Assembly: GCA_023374045.1 (NCBI GenBank)
Contig: CM041780.1
Span: forward strand, 30,188,337 to 30,252,336
Reading direction: 5' to 3'
DNA: 64,000 nt
Source of the DNA: Limonium bicolor
Taxonomy: Eukaryota; Streptophyta; Magnoliopsida; Caryophyllales; Plumbaginaceae
Shown: in pieces, positions 26,245 through 36,871 of the stretch
How positions within the stretch are numbered: the stretch's first letter is position 1
Layout: each line of letters opens with the position of its first letter
Notes under the pieces: model-generated
Databases searched by the model: none
What the model was told of the DNA's origin: nothing
Seen by the model: the letters and a program-made list of their open reading frames with translations, nothing else
Translations under genes and position numbers: made by a program

Positions 26245-26571
26245 GGTCCGGGACCTTGTCTGGGCCCTAAGTCCTGGACCAACACTTCAGGCAACTTTTG
26301 GGGGCACTTTTAGAAGTGGTCCGGGACTTTGTACCTACCCTAAGTCCCGAACCAAGCTAGTAGAAAACTCTGGGCAGTAGTTTTACATTGGTACGGGACT
26401 TCATACTTACCCTAAGTCCCAAACCAGACTTACATGAGATTTTCAGACAGTTTTAATGGGGTGGTCCGGGACATTACCCTAGCCCTAAGTCGCAAACCAG
26501 TGTAGGAATGCAATTTCGGCAGAATTTTAATGGTGGTCCGGGACCTCTTCCAAGACCTAGGTCTCGGATCC
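26245..26571. repeat. Hairpin array, stem GGTCCGGGAC (5 units) in LTR G
   Basis: Units at 26245-26280, 26318-26353, 26390-26425, 26463-26498 and 26535-26571, each 36-37 bases and spaced 72-73 bases. Left arms are nearly invariant (GGTCCGGGAC). Right arms have decayed to forms such as GTCCCGAACC and GTCGCAAACC. The spacing equals that in element A, which has only three units. Confidence 0.88.
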
Positions 26572-26814
26572 AGCTATGTTCTGCTACATTTTGACAATTT
26601 CCATTGTTGTTCTAGCTTCCCTTCTTTGCCCATTGATAAGCCTCAGACTTATCATATTTTAGTAGATATAATTATAAGATTATTAGTCAAATTAGGGTTA
26701 GAATATTTAATATTTGTGGTATATTATGTACTAAGTTTGTTATACATGTTCAGACTTATGTTTCTATGTTTTTATGCAAGGATTAGCTTCTGACCAAGTA
26801 ATGCTGGACAAAAT

Positions 26815-27028
26815 GCCGGATGGTATCTGCACGACACCAGTATGGAGCAGAAAAGAAAGTATTGCCAGGCATAGTACCAGGTACTCCCTATCCGACACAA
26901 GTAAAAAGTCATCACTGTTCACTAAACGATAGCAGTTATTTATCGTTGATGACACAACTGATGCCGGGTACGGTGCCGGATAATTCCTGTCCGGCACATG
27001 CATCATTTCGCTCCTCTTGCATCCGGCA
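26815..27028. repeat. GCCGGA/TCCGGC motif cluster upstream of the TATA box
   Basis: Several copies of TGCCGG and its complement CCGGCA are packed between 26815 and 27028, including an inverted pair at 26961-26999. A second cluster lies at 27600-27685. They could form stems with one another. Confidence 0.6.
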
Positions 27029-27046
27029 CAATGAGAAAATGAAGTC

Positions 27047-27054
27047 TATAAATA
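27047..27054 (+). promoter_or_regulatory. TATA box of solo LTR H
   Basis: TATAAATA in the context GTCTATAAATAGGCC, a strong plant core-promoter match. It is about 275 bases upstream of an AATAAA at 27323-27328, a sensible U3/R layout for an LTR. Confidence 0.7.
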
Positions 27055-27322
27055 GGCCGTGAGCCTACTCATTTATCTACACTTTAACACCCTATACACT
27101 CCATTCACAACTCCAATTCTACCTCCATTCCATCTGTTGGTGTCCAAGGAAGTTCTACCCAATCATCCACGCGAAGAGAAGGAATCTCTATTGGGTTAAG
27201 GCTATGGCCATTTCCTTACTCCTCTTGTGTTCTCTTCTTGCATTTTGTATAGATGGTTGAGTAGGAATTCCTTGTCTTCTTTGTTTAGGAATGGTTTTCC
27301 TTGTAAGACTCTTGTGATTATC

Positions 27323-27328
27323 AATAAA
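27323..27328 (+). terminator. Putative poly(A) signal of solo LTR H
   Basis: AATAAA in TTATCAATAAAAGTTGG, downstream of the TATA box. A single hexamer is weak evidence on its own. Confidence 0.4.
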
Positions 27329-28060
27329 AGTTGGTGAGTTTCAACTAAGATTTTGTTCTAGTTTAAGAAGAATAAAGTTCGCCACTTGTTCTTCTTTATC
27401 TTCAAAATTCCAAGAGAATTGGTTAAGGGATCTTAGTGGTCTAAAAGTTTGTTATTCTATGGATGGGCAATAAGATCTAAGATTGGAATTAACCTATTTC
27501 TATTCTCCTCTTTCTCGTTTGTTTCTGGCAAGAGATTTGCTAGATTCGATAATGGTCTAAGAGTGTTTAAACAATCTTGACATTTAGAACATGTCGCATG
27601 ACATGCCGGATGTCCGATGTCCGGCACATTAAAAGTTCTTGAACGTGCCGTACATCTTTTGTCTGGCAACCTATCCGGCACATTCAAAAGTTGGTTAATT
27701 CGAAACTTGTCAACTTGGTTTTTATAAGCATACTTGTTCTTATGACGATCATCATCCCGAATCAAAGGTATTTCATTGTATATACCACTTAGTTAGGATT
27801 TTTAGTTATATTATTTAGTTTAGAATTGATATTTACTTTTCCCCCTGCTTTAGAATAGGTTATTACTAGGATTAGGACTGATTATCTATTAAGTCCCTTG
27901 GGCTCGATACTCTCGGTCGTAATCTATTCACACTGTACTCTGACCAGGATTTTTACTACCCGTATAGAGTTGTAGGGTTTATTTTATATTTTATTCTTTT
28001 CATTCTTTTATTATTTCATCATTTTTGTACATTCTTCCCCTTACAAATATTCGGTTAGCA

Positions 28061-28077
28061 CCCATTTCTTTCCCAAT
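28061..28077 (-). mobile_element. Sliver of LTR G between two insertions
   Basis: Seventeen bases beginning with the right CCCAT duplication of solo LTR H and ending with the left CCAAT duplication of element C. They show that both elements entered the same G-LTR within 20 bases of each other. Confidence 0.75.
28073..28077 (+). repeat. Target-site duplication CCAAT, left of element C
   Basis: Matches 42767-42771 immediately after the right LTR. The perfect five-base duplication fixes the ends of element C. Confidence 0.92.
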
Positions 28078-29563
28078 TGTAACACCCCGTCCAAAGCCAA
28101 TCGTGGTTGTCGCAAAACTTAACACTTAATCGAATTCGTCGCAGCGGAAATAACAAACACCAGGACCTTGCCACGGTCTGATCGTTAGAATATACCGGCC
28201 TTATCAATTTACAACACTTATCCAAAATAAACAACCGACCAAAACACCACCAACCAACCGAGTTTAAGTATCTAAGTCATAGTCACAAACTTACATCAGT
28301 TTCAATATAAATAGACGGGAGCACAAGCACAACCCGTACTCAAAATAAATAACCCATCCTAAGTCTAACCGCTCCTACTCTCGTGGTGTGACTTCATGGG
28401 CCTCTTACCTGCAAGTGTAAAAACAGCCCCCAAAGGGGGTCAGCACGAATGCTGGTACGACCCTCTCGTGGCCCCCAAGCTAACGGGGCTACGACGACAA
28501 ATTGTCGATAGCATGGAAATTGATTAGAAACACAATGATGATATGAAGTGCTATAAACAACAATCCACAGATGAACATACATAGTTCACACAATGAATGA
28601 CACAAGCGTTCCCTTATCAAGCGGGTTAGTAACCACCTCCTTAGTCCTGATTTCCTTAATCTCAGTTCTCCTTAACTCACCTCAGTCTTAACCTTATCTC
28701 AATCTCAGTATACAAACCATTCCTAGAATGGAAATGGTTGTAGCTTAACTTAAACTTAGGATTTAGGTGATCCTACCACACCATCTTAATGCCACCTACC
28801 TTGGACGGGAGTCCAGTGTAGCTGAGCCGACAACCAACCCTAGGAAACAAGTCCGAAGACAAGTCCTTAAGCAGAGGGCAGATCTGATTCAGATACCGTT
28901 CCCCCTTTCCTTAGCATGCATGACCGGATTCAGTCCCGGGTTCCTCACTCAAGTTCCAGTTAGTAAAAGTCATACAAGCCATGTGTTAGTTAAACCTTAA
29001 CGGGTATTAACCAACAGATACCAATACTTAACTCTTATCCTTAACTCAGTAAGTACTAAACTTAGTTAGTAACAATCTCAAGTCTCGTGGGTTAGTGTAA
29101 AGAAAACACATTCACAACGAGAATAAGTATAACCGGTTGCATGCTTTATCTTGTCTTAGTCATAGCAAATAAACAGATAGCACACAAGCCGAGGGACACC
29201 TCGTTAGCAAGCAGGTCACAAGAAAGACTGTACCGTTCACCGTTGCCTGTGGTTTGTTTAACCTTCTCCGGGGGTCCCAATTCATAAACCTAAAACATTG
29301 ATTCATTTTTAGGCCATTAGTTATTTGCACCTTACTTAATTCACTTAGTCCCTAAAGATTCCCATTCGATACCCTCTTAAGTCTTTACCACTTAACCATA
29401 TAAACTTAACTTTAACTTAAGGTTTATACTTAACCTAACTTAATTCCTTAGGTTCTTAGGTTCCTAATCATTATGACCCTACCAATGGCATGCCTTATTA
29501 CCAATTAACATCTTTAGAATTTAAAATTTCTTTTTTTTTGTTTTTGGCTCGACCGATCTAACC

Positions 29564-29948
29564 GACCGACCTTACCCAAGGTCGGTCCATTCCAGGACAT
29601 TTACCGTTTGAAAATTTCACCCTGACCGACCTTGCAAGTCCGGTCCCCAAGGTCGGTCCATTCCCGAGAGTTTTCCCCGTGGGAAATTTAAGCCCGACCG
29701 ACCTTGCCAAGGTCGGTCCCAAGTTCGGTCGATTCCAGAGACCAATTCCCGTACACAATTCTAGGCATGACCGACCTTGTAAGTCCGGTCCCAAGGTCGG
29801 TCCATTCCAGAGACTTAATTCGTACACAAAATACAAGTCCGACCGAACTTGTAAGTCCGGTCCCCAAGTTCGGTCGATTCCAGAAACTCTTTCCGGTAGT
29901 GTAAACTGAGCTCGACCGACCTTGCAGGTCCGGTCCCTAAGGTCGGTC
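29564..29948. repeat. Hairpin array, stem GACCGACCTT (6 units), left LTR of C
   Basis: Six copies of GACCGACCTT..AAGGTCGGTC with loops of 3 to 15 bases, spaced about 75 bases. The fifth unit (29841-29875) reads GACCGAACTT..AAGTTCGGTC: both arms have changed together and the stem is still perfect. The loops of four units share GTCCGGTCCC. Confidence 0.92.
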
Positions 29949-31659
29949 GGCTCCAGAACTTTGTTTCTAAATGTCCATTTAACTCCAAACTTCACCTCTT
30001 ACATCCTAGTATGTTCTATCCTCATTTGGGCACCTCAAATACACCTTAATCCTTCCACTAAACTCATTAAGTCACTCACCAACATCCACCTTAGTCATTA
30101 TGCATTTTCCTTGTAATCATGCCAACACTTGTAATGTTTTTCACTAAGTTTCTAAGTGGTGCTTCATACCTAATATAACCACTATGCCAAATGCTTCCTC
30201 ACCACTATAACATTATCTCCCAAGCATCTTTCACCATCTAAAACTCCTTTATACAACTACTTAAAGTTTCTACACAAGTTTATGCCTCCTTCTACCAACA
30301 CATTATTTCCTTCCTACTTGTTTACCAACATTTGCCTAAATCCTAAATGCTCAAGTATGCCCCAAGACATTCATTTGGTTCCTAAATCCACCATGATGAT
30401 GCCTAAGTCATTCTAATTCTCAAGAACACCTTAAACTCACTCTTTTTGTCAAAACAACTCTTAAAGTTTCCTAATGCTTCCTTAGTCATGAAATCTCCTT
30501 AACACATCCTAAACACTTAGGTTCTTCTCTAAATTTGCCATGGGTTCTCTAGTATATTATTACACCAAAACATTTAGTTTTTCACCATCAAATAGCTATC
30601 AACATTCAAACTCTCATTAAACCTCCTTAACACACATCATACACCAAAACTACACTACATCACAATATAGTGCTTAAACTTAAAATGCTTGGCACTTAGG
30701 CCCTTAAATGACAATAATCTTAACCACTGAATTTCCACATATATTTGCCTTTGACCTGCGAATACACACAACAAGGCTCCCATTGAAATAAAATGCTTCT
30801 TATAATTCATCTCAACATTGTTTTACTATCTCTTTTTCTCATTGGCTCCTTAGTCACAAGTTCTCAATATAATAGTACTCTTCCTCCTAAGTTTTATATC
30901 CCCTTTTCATTGTAAATTCTAAACTAAACTTGTTACCTATCCACATCCCCTCCCTTAATGCATTAAAACACCATGAGGCAAGTAATTTGCCTTGTTCTTT
31001 CACAAGCTTCACCAACTTTCTCCCTTAAGTTTCTCTTTGCTCAATCTCGGTCACCCAACAAGTTCTCCTTGCCAATGTTCTAACCAATATTCAATGACTC
31101 CAATGAGTACTAAACAACACACTAACCTTAAGGAACAAAACCTAGGTTAAAAATGTGTTTTAAGGTATTATATTGATTGTTTTACCTTGGTTTCTCAAGA
31201 CAAGCTTGGATATGAATCAAGAAGGACCTCCTCTTGCCCTTGGAGAATAAGAAACAAGCTAGAACAAGGCATAACAATGAAGCCCCATGAGTATACATTT
31301 TCGGTTATGGAGTGAAAATGATGGAAACCTAGATTTTCTTACATATTCTTTACCTTAAGAGAATGGAGAAGCTAATGGAGTCTCCAAGCTTGAGTTTCCT
31401 CCTCTAATGGCGGTTTGACTTGGCACCAAAATGGAGCTCTTGAAGTTTTGAAAAGATAGGAAGAAGGAGCTTGAGCTAACTAAGAAGAATATGTGTTTTG
31501 TTTTGGTTTTGGAGCTAAAATGAGTGAGCTATGGCCAAAGCAAGGTGGAGCTAGCATGGAGGTTGAGTTTCAGGTAGAAGAAGAAGAAAGGAGCAGCACA
31601 AAAACGGTGGGAACAAGAGAGAATGAAGAGGTGAGGAGAGAGGTAAGTAAAGGTGGGAT

Positions 31660-31685
31660 ATTTATGTTAAAAGCAAATAGAAGTT
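31660..31685 (-). promoter_or_regulatory. Possible core promoter in the element C LTR
   Basis: On the minus strand, CATAAATATCCC is followed by a long CT-rich leader (down to ~31600). LTR segment B has a related TTTATAAAGCAAAATATCC in the same place. A TATA-like motif followed by a pyrimidine patch suits a plant promoter, but no perfect TATA box is present. Confidence 0.35.
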
Positions 31686-32287
31686 TTACTTTACCTCTTA
31701 TTTTCTTTTCTTATTTGCTCATATGGTGAATCATCACCTTAAAAACTGGCCCCCTTGTCAAATAATGTATATTGTGGTCTTTGTTGACCATTTAATTGAC
31801 TTACTTTGACTAATGTCTTAAACTAGCACTATTTGGTTACTATTCACTAAACAAGGCACATAATTGTGAAATTTTTTATTTCCCATTGATTTAGACTTCT
31901 TAATGTGATACTAATTAGTACAAAAGTTAATTAAGGAGTAATGATGGACATTTAGCCACTCAAAACCCATTTACAAGACAATTTTTAAAAAATGTGCTTT
32001 AAGAGTCCTTAAAGCACAATTTGTGTTTTAACATGTTTTTGAGCTTGGTTTTCTTTGGTAATTGGCTTAAAATGACCATTAGGATATTACTAAGGTCTAA
32101 GAATGATATTTGGGTGCTCACCCAAGTCTCTCCAAGCTTAGAGCACGTTTTTGCTTAAACTGCTCTTTTGTTGTTTCCTTATGTTTTCTTTGATTAACAT
32201 AGTTTCTTAATGTTTCTAAGGCATTATTTAGCCTTCTTATATCTTAGTTTATCACTTAAACACCATATCTAAGTTTGGGGTATTTCA

Positions 32288-32300
32288 ATCTACCCCCTTA
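32288..32300 (-). other. Polypurine tract of element C
   Basis: Minus strand TAAGGGGGTAGAT directly upstream of the LTR start TGAAATACCCC; priming site for plus-strand DNA. Confidence 0.85.
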
Positions 32301-32552
32301 AAAAAACTTTGTCCCCAAAGTTCACACGTGTACTAAATCATTCACGGTACTCAATTTCTTAATCTTAATACCACATCTTATATTCTCATTCACACATCTC
32401 AAGACTCAAAGGTTAATCACAAATACAATACATAAGTATTATACATATCTCAAACTTATCACCAAAGTGTAGCAACTTACACAAAATTACATCTTACACA
32501 ACCAAACAAACGATAAACATGTTCGTTTCCTAACTCAAAAGCGAGGAAGCTC

Positions 32553-32563
32553 TACCCCCCTTA
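32553..32563 (-). other. Second polypurine tract after pol in element C
   Basis: Minus strand TAAGGGGGGTA, 35 bases downstream of the pol stop and about 270 bases before the LTR. Element A has the same motif after its decayed pol, so it is a conserved part of this lineage. Role unknown. Confidence 0.5.
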
Positions 32564-32597
32564 AAAAGGGGTACGCCCCGTACCCTATACAGACGAT

Positions 32598-33345
32598 CTA
32601 GTCAGTAAACAAAGAAGGGTACTTCGCCCTCATCTTATCCTCTAATTCCCACGTGGCCTCTTCGACATCCTAGTTAGACCAGAGAACCTTCACCAGTCGC
32701 ACAGACTTATGGCGAGTCTCCCTAGTCTTAATATCCAAGATTCTCTGAGGAACCTCCACTGATCTCATATTCGGTTCAAATGTCAACCTCTCAGGTTCTA
32801 ACACATGGGAAGGGTGGTGCATGTATTTCTTTAGCTGTGAAACATGAAAAACATCATGCACTTTACCCAATTCAGCAGGTAAATTCAACCTGTAAGCAAC
32901 CATGCCCACCCGTTCTGTAATCTCATAAGGACCACCAAACTTCGGGCTCAATTTGCCCTTCTGTCCAAATCTGAATACACCCTTCATCGGTGAAACTCGC
33001 AGAAATACCCGGTCGCCCACTGCGAACTCCAAGTCTCGTTGTCGAACATCAGCATACGACTTCTGCCTATCTTGAGCAGCTTTCATGTTCTCCCTGATTT
33101 GCTGAACTTCAGCCTTAACATGTTCTAAATATTCTGGTCCTATAATGACCGTCTCACTCGACTCATCCCAACAGAGCGGTGTACGACATGGTCTACCGTA
33201 CAACGCTTGAAAAGGTGCCATCTTGATCGAAGCGTGATAGCTGTTGTTGTATGAAAACTCGATCAGATGCAATTTGTCAATCCAACTGCCCTGGAAGTCT
33301 AAGGCACATGCCCTCAGCATGTCCTCGAGTGTCTGAATCGTACGC
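32598..33345 (-). pseudogene. pol: Pol of element C: integrase C-terminal part and chromodomain
   Basis: Continues integrase after a frameshift near 33360. The 216-residue frame (33320-32670) holds the end of the catalytic core, the GPY/F-type module (GGPYEITERVG) and the start of a chromodomain (RILDIKTRETRHKSV). A TAG at 32670-32672 interrupts the chromodomain. Beyond it the same frame continues with DVEEATWE and a typical end, stopping at 32598-32600. Chromodomains of this clade direct insertion toward heterochromatin marked by histone methylation. Identification is certain; function is lost because of the upstream lesions. Confidence 0.9.
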
Positions 33346-34013
33346 TCAGTCTGACCATCTCTGAGGACGGAACGCGGTACTCAACTTCAGTTCTGTACCC
33401 AACGCTTCTCTAGAAGCTCTCCAGTACCTCGAAAGGAATTTGGTATCTCTATCTGACACTATGGTCTTCGGTATCCCGTGATGCCTCATAATTTCCTTCT
33501 CAAACAACTCAGCTAATTTGGTCACCTTCCAAGTATCCTTCATCGGTATGAATCGGGCTACTTTGGTAAGGCGATCCACCACCACCCATATCATGTTGAG
33601 ACCTCCCCTAGCAGGTGGGAGCCCAACTACGAAGTCCATGGAGATATCATGGAACTTCCATTCCGGAACTGGCATCGACTGTACCATTCCGCCCGGTCGT
33701 CGTGCTCGAATTTCACCTTCTGGCAAGTGAGACACCTCAAGACGAACTCGGTAACATCTGTCTTCATCCCCAACCACCAGAAGTATCTCTTAATGTCTTT
33801 ATACATCTTAGAGGCTCCCAGATGGATAGAAACTGAAGAATAGTGTGATTCCCTAAGTATACGGTCTTTCAGATCCGTGTTGCCCCGTGGTATGCATAAC
33901 CGGCCCTTAAGTCTGATCAGATCGTCGTCGTGAAGTCTGATGTCATATTTCTGACTCTCAAAGGTACCATCTATCAGCTTCTGTCTGACCTCTCTCATAT
34001 ACTCATCTGTCCT
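33346..34013 (-). pseudogene. pol: Pol of element C: integrase zinc-binding and catalytic part
   Basis: The frame starting after the TAG at 34014-34016 has the HHCC zinc module (IHLGASKMYKDIKRYFWW, then the pair CLTC). Near 33705 the frame shifts by one base. A second frame (33777-33346) carries the catalytic core with MDFVVGLP and VSDRD, the first two acidic residues. A loss of about two bases near 33360 breaks the stretch leading to the third acidic residue. Two frameshifts therefore lie within integrase, whose job is to join the cDNA to host DNA. Confidence 0.9.
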
Positions 34014-34337
34014 CTAAGCCTCTCGCACCTCATCAACCAAGCTGGAAAAAGAGACTAGCGAATGGAGTGAGTGTGCTCGACGGCTCAGGGCGTCTGCTAC
34101 AACATTGGCCTTCCCCTCTTTGTATTGGAGGTCAATGTCATAGTCTTTCAGAAACTCTAACCATCTCCTTTGTCTGAGATTCAAATCCTTCTGAGTGAAT
34201 ATGTATTTCAAGCTCTTGTGATCGGTGTAGATCGTCACACTAACCCCGTATAAGTAATGGCGCCATATCTTCAAAGCAAAGACTAGAGCTCCCACCTCTA
34301 AATCATGTGTGGGGTAGTTCTCCTCATGTTTCTTCAA
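34014..34337 (-). pseudogene. pol: Pol of element C: RNase H domain, second part
   Basis: Follows in the same frame after a TAG at 34338-34340. It carries the gypsy RNase H segment with [11 protein letters not shown] and the end motif [10 protein letters not shown]. It ends at a second in-frame TAG (34014-34016), after which integrase continues in the same frame. RNase H would remove RNA from the RNA/DNA hybrid. Both flanking TAG codons look like CAG to TAG changes. Confidence 0.9.
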
Positions 34338-35974
34338 CTAGCGTGAGGCATATGCCACCATCTTGCCATGTTGCATGAGCACGCAACCCAGCTCTCTGCC
34401 GGATGCATCACAGTAAACCTCAAAGCCCTCCGTACCATCTGGAATGGTCAGAACCGGTGCAGTGGTCAATGAGTCTTTCAAACTCTGAAATGATCTCTCA
34501 CAGTCAGTCATCCATAAGAACGGTGCATCTTTCTTCATCAGACTGGTCATTGGCTTCGCGACCTTGCTGAAATCCTTAATAAATCTCCTGTAGTAACCTG
34601 CCAGACCGAGAAAGCTCCGGATGTCGGTAACAGTCTTCGGCCTTGGCCAAGTACGTACGGCATCAATCTTTGCTGGATCCACTGAGATCCCAGCGTTTAA
34701 AATGACATGACCTAGGAAAGAGACCTGGTCAAGCCAAAACTCACATTTGGAGAACTTAGCATATAGCTGGTTCTCCCTCAATATCTCCAGTACTCTCCTC
34801 AGATGTTCCTCATGTTCAACCTTCGATCTCGAATATATCAATATGTCATCGATGAATACCATAACCGACTTGTCCAGCTGCTCCCGGAACAAGCGGTTCA
34901 TCAGATCCATAAATTTCGCCGGTGCGTTCGACAAACCGAACGACATCACTGTAAACTCATAGTGGCCGTATTGTGTCCGGAATGCAGTCTTCTCAATGTC
35001 TCCGTCCTTAATGGCTATCTGATGATACCCCGATCTGAGATCAATCTTGGAAAACACAGATGCTCCCTTCAACTGATCGAACAGATCGTCAATGCGGGGT
35101 TGTGGGTACTTATTCTTCACTGTTACTGCATTTAACTCTCTATAGTCGATGCAGAGGCGGAGACCACCATCCTTCTTCTTCATGAAGAGAACTGGCGCTC
35201 CCCATGGTGATACACTTGGTCTGATGAATCCCTTGTCTAACAAATCTTTTAACTGTTCTTTTAACTCGTTCATCTCTACTGGAGCCATGCGGTATGGTGC
35301 CTTGGCTATCGGTCCGGTACCAGGTAGCAGCTCGATGGTGAACTCTACCTCCCGAGTGGGTGGCATGCCGGGCAGTTCCCGTGGAAAGTGATCGGGGAAC
35401 TCCGACACTACCGGTAAGTCGGGGGCAAACTCAGGGTCTCTCTCTATGTCCTGTACATTGCAGAGGTACACTTCTTCCTTTCTCCTAAATTCCTTATACA
35501 TTGCCATAGCGGTGATGATCTTAGTCGAAGGCTCTCTGGGCCTCTGGCGGTATGATATTGTTACCCCAAACGGGCTCCTGAGCAGCAATCTATGCTCGGC
35601 GCAGAGGATACGACCCTTGTGCCGCTCCAACCAGTTCATCCCGAAGATAACATCAAATCCCAAGTCCCTGAACTCAATAAAACTGACTGGAAAGTCTTCC
35701 CCCTTAATTCTGACAATGGCTCCTCGGTAGTAGCGAGTGCAGCGAACCTTCTCCTTAGACGGCAGCGTAACCGTGAAGTCGGCTAGCTCATCGGCGTCTA
35801 GCCCCAACCTTCTCGCAAAAGATGCGAAGACAAAGGTATGCGAGGCCCCTGAGTCGAAGAGAACTGATGCCACAATCCCACTAATCGGAAAGGTGCCAGT
35901 GAGGATAGTACCGCTGGCGTCGGCCTGTGCCTCTGTAAGTATGCTTAGCGCACCTTCCGTACCGAGTCCATGAC
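34338..35974 (-). pseudogene. pol: Pol of element C: protease, reverse transcriptase, start of RNase H
   Basis: A long open stretch from the inferred splice acceptor at 35974 to a TAG at 34338-34340. In order: aspartic protease with DSG at 35847-35855; RT with the fingers motif ending [13 protein letters not shown], the LDLR-type motif as [11 protein letters not shown], and the catalytic FIDD with its Asp pair at 34845-34850; then connection and the first RNase H Asp (EVYCDAS). All key residues are present. The frame has no ATG at its start, so expression as a fusion with Gag is expected. The TAG truncates RNase H, so the mature polyprotein cannot be made from this copy without readthrough. 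Confidence 0.93.
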
Positions 35975-36131
35975 CTAATTGTATTCATAAGCTTCATGAG
36001 TATTGATGTTATAACAAGAGTCGTAACAATTTATATGAACAACACCGTTATTTTATTCATAACCATCCTGCTTACAACATGTGCTTTAATCTTACATCTC
36101 ATTCCTTATCTCACACTAAAACGTTACATAG

Positions 36132-36871
36132 CTAATATTGTCTAAAGGTTAGGTTTAACCGTCCTGGTTTCATATGCGTCGCATTAATCACTGCTGACGG
36201 TGCTATATTCAGCTTGATTCTCTTAATCCCATGATACAACATCCTCGATTCTCCTCCCATAACTAATACATCTCCAGACTTAAGTACTAACTTATTTACA
36301 CGGTCCGCACGCTTCTGCTCGCCGTATAAAAATTCTGCATCATTCCCAATGGACCAAGACACTACGGGTATCCCCCTTTTGAGAGACTCCGTTGTCTCGT
36401 CCTTATCCTGGTGTAGTCCGAGTCGCCCGTCTTTCTCATAGAAATTTACAATACAGATGTCCGCTTGCAAGTCTGGAATCGGGTCAGCTTCCAACTGCTG
36501 AGCGATCTCCACGACTTGTGTAATAACCGGATGGAACTCTTCGGGTATTCCCGGTGGTGAGACTCCATCATGTATCCTCGTGGTTTGGTAGGTTTTGGCA
36601 TACAGATTCCAATCCTTGCCTAAGCTCATCATCTTTAGCTTCATTCTTGCTCCCCCTGGGTACTCCGGTGTATAAAAACCTCCCGGTCCCTTTCCTAGTT
36701 GATTGCACTTCCTGATGATGGCTATTTGCGCTTTGGGTGTCAGGTATCCCCTTAATAAAATCATACCTGGGCGGATAACCTGACACTGTTCGGTTGGAAA
36801 GTCTATGGTCTCGATGTCGTTGTACTCCGGGTTAGGTGTAGAAGGCATTGGATAGCAGATGTTGAAGCTTC
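36132..36871 (-). CDS. AlkB-type 2-oxoglutarate/Fe(II) dioxygenase inside a retrotransposon
   Basis: A 238-residue frame starting ATG at 36848, with no interruption. It would be extended upstream into gag through the splice at 36872. It belongs to the AlkB superfamily and most resembles plant ALKBH1-like proteins, which oxidatively remove methyl groups from nucleic acids. Visible residues: iron ligands H146 and D148 (GLHQDKDE) and H206 (SRMLYHG); the 2-oxoglutarate Arg pair R230 and R236 (GRLNLTFRQY); and the supporting segments DICIVNFYEKDG and VVSWSIGNDAEFLYGE. It lies between the Gag zinc knuckles and the protease, on the element's coding strand, and ends at its own TAG. No host introns are visible, which fits capture from an mRNA. 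The substrate cannot be told from sequence. The superfamily assignment is firm; ALKBH1-like is a judgement from memory of the family. Confidence 0.93.

Larger units (their letters stand above)
24594..26633 (-). mobile_element. LTR G, A-type giant LTR in minus orientation, first part
   Basis: Starts TATAACACCCC, the reverse of the element A LTR end (GGGGTGTTACA) with one change. Near 24700 it has the reverse complement of A's GTTAGCCAC..GTGGCTAAC block. It carries five hairpin units with A's stem GGTCCGGGAC (26245-26571). It is interrupted at 26634 by a solo LTR, reappears at 28061-28077, and resumes after element C at 42767-43303. Confidence 0.7.
26634..28060 (+). mobile_element. Athila/Tat-like solo LTR H (1.43 kb), duplication CCCAT
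   Basis: Starts TGATAAGCC and ends CGGTTAGCA. CCCAT flanks it at 26629-26633 and 28061-28065. It has a TATA box (27047-27054), a poly(A)-type signal (27323-27328) and, near the 3' end (27895-27915), the CTTGGGCTCGATACTC motif of the kind often met in plant Athila/Tat LTRs. No coding sequence. The family call rests on the LTR start and that motif, so it is moderate; the LTR boundaries themselves are firm. Confidence 0.85.
28078..32287 (-). mobile_element. Element C LTR, 3' LTR in sense orientation
   Basis: On the plus strand it reads TGTAACACCCC to GGGGTATTTCA, 4210 bases, next to the polypurine tract. It includes six hairpin units (29564-29948). The plus-strand open frames within it (for example 31493-31729) are on the antisense strand and resemble no protein. 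Confidence 0.92.

Noticed and set aside
29558..29995. 145-residue open frame on the minus strand (and its counterpart at 40036-40473)
   Set aside because: It is a translation of the hairpin repeats, with a repetitive peptide and no family resemblance; frames on the other strand are equally open.
31493..31729. Plus-strand frame repeated in every element C LTR copy (41971, 54386, 60586)
   Set aside because: It is antisense to the element, differs in length between copies, resembles no known protein, and is conserved only because the LTR copies are young.
34747..35786. Several plus-strand frames opposite pol
   Set aside because: They are shadows of the protease/RT coding sequence on the minus strand.
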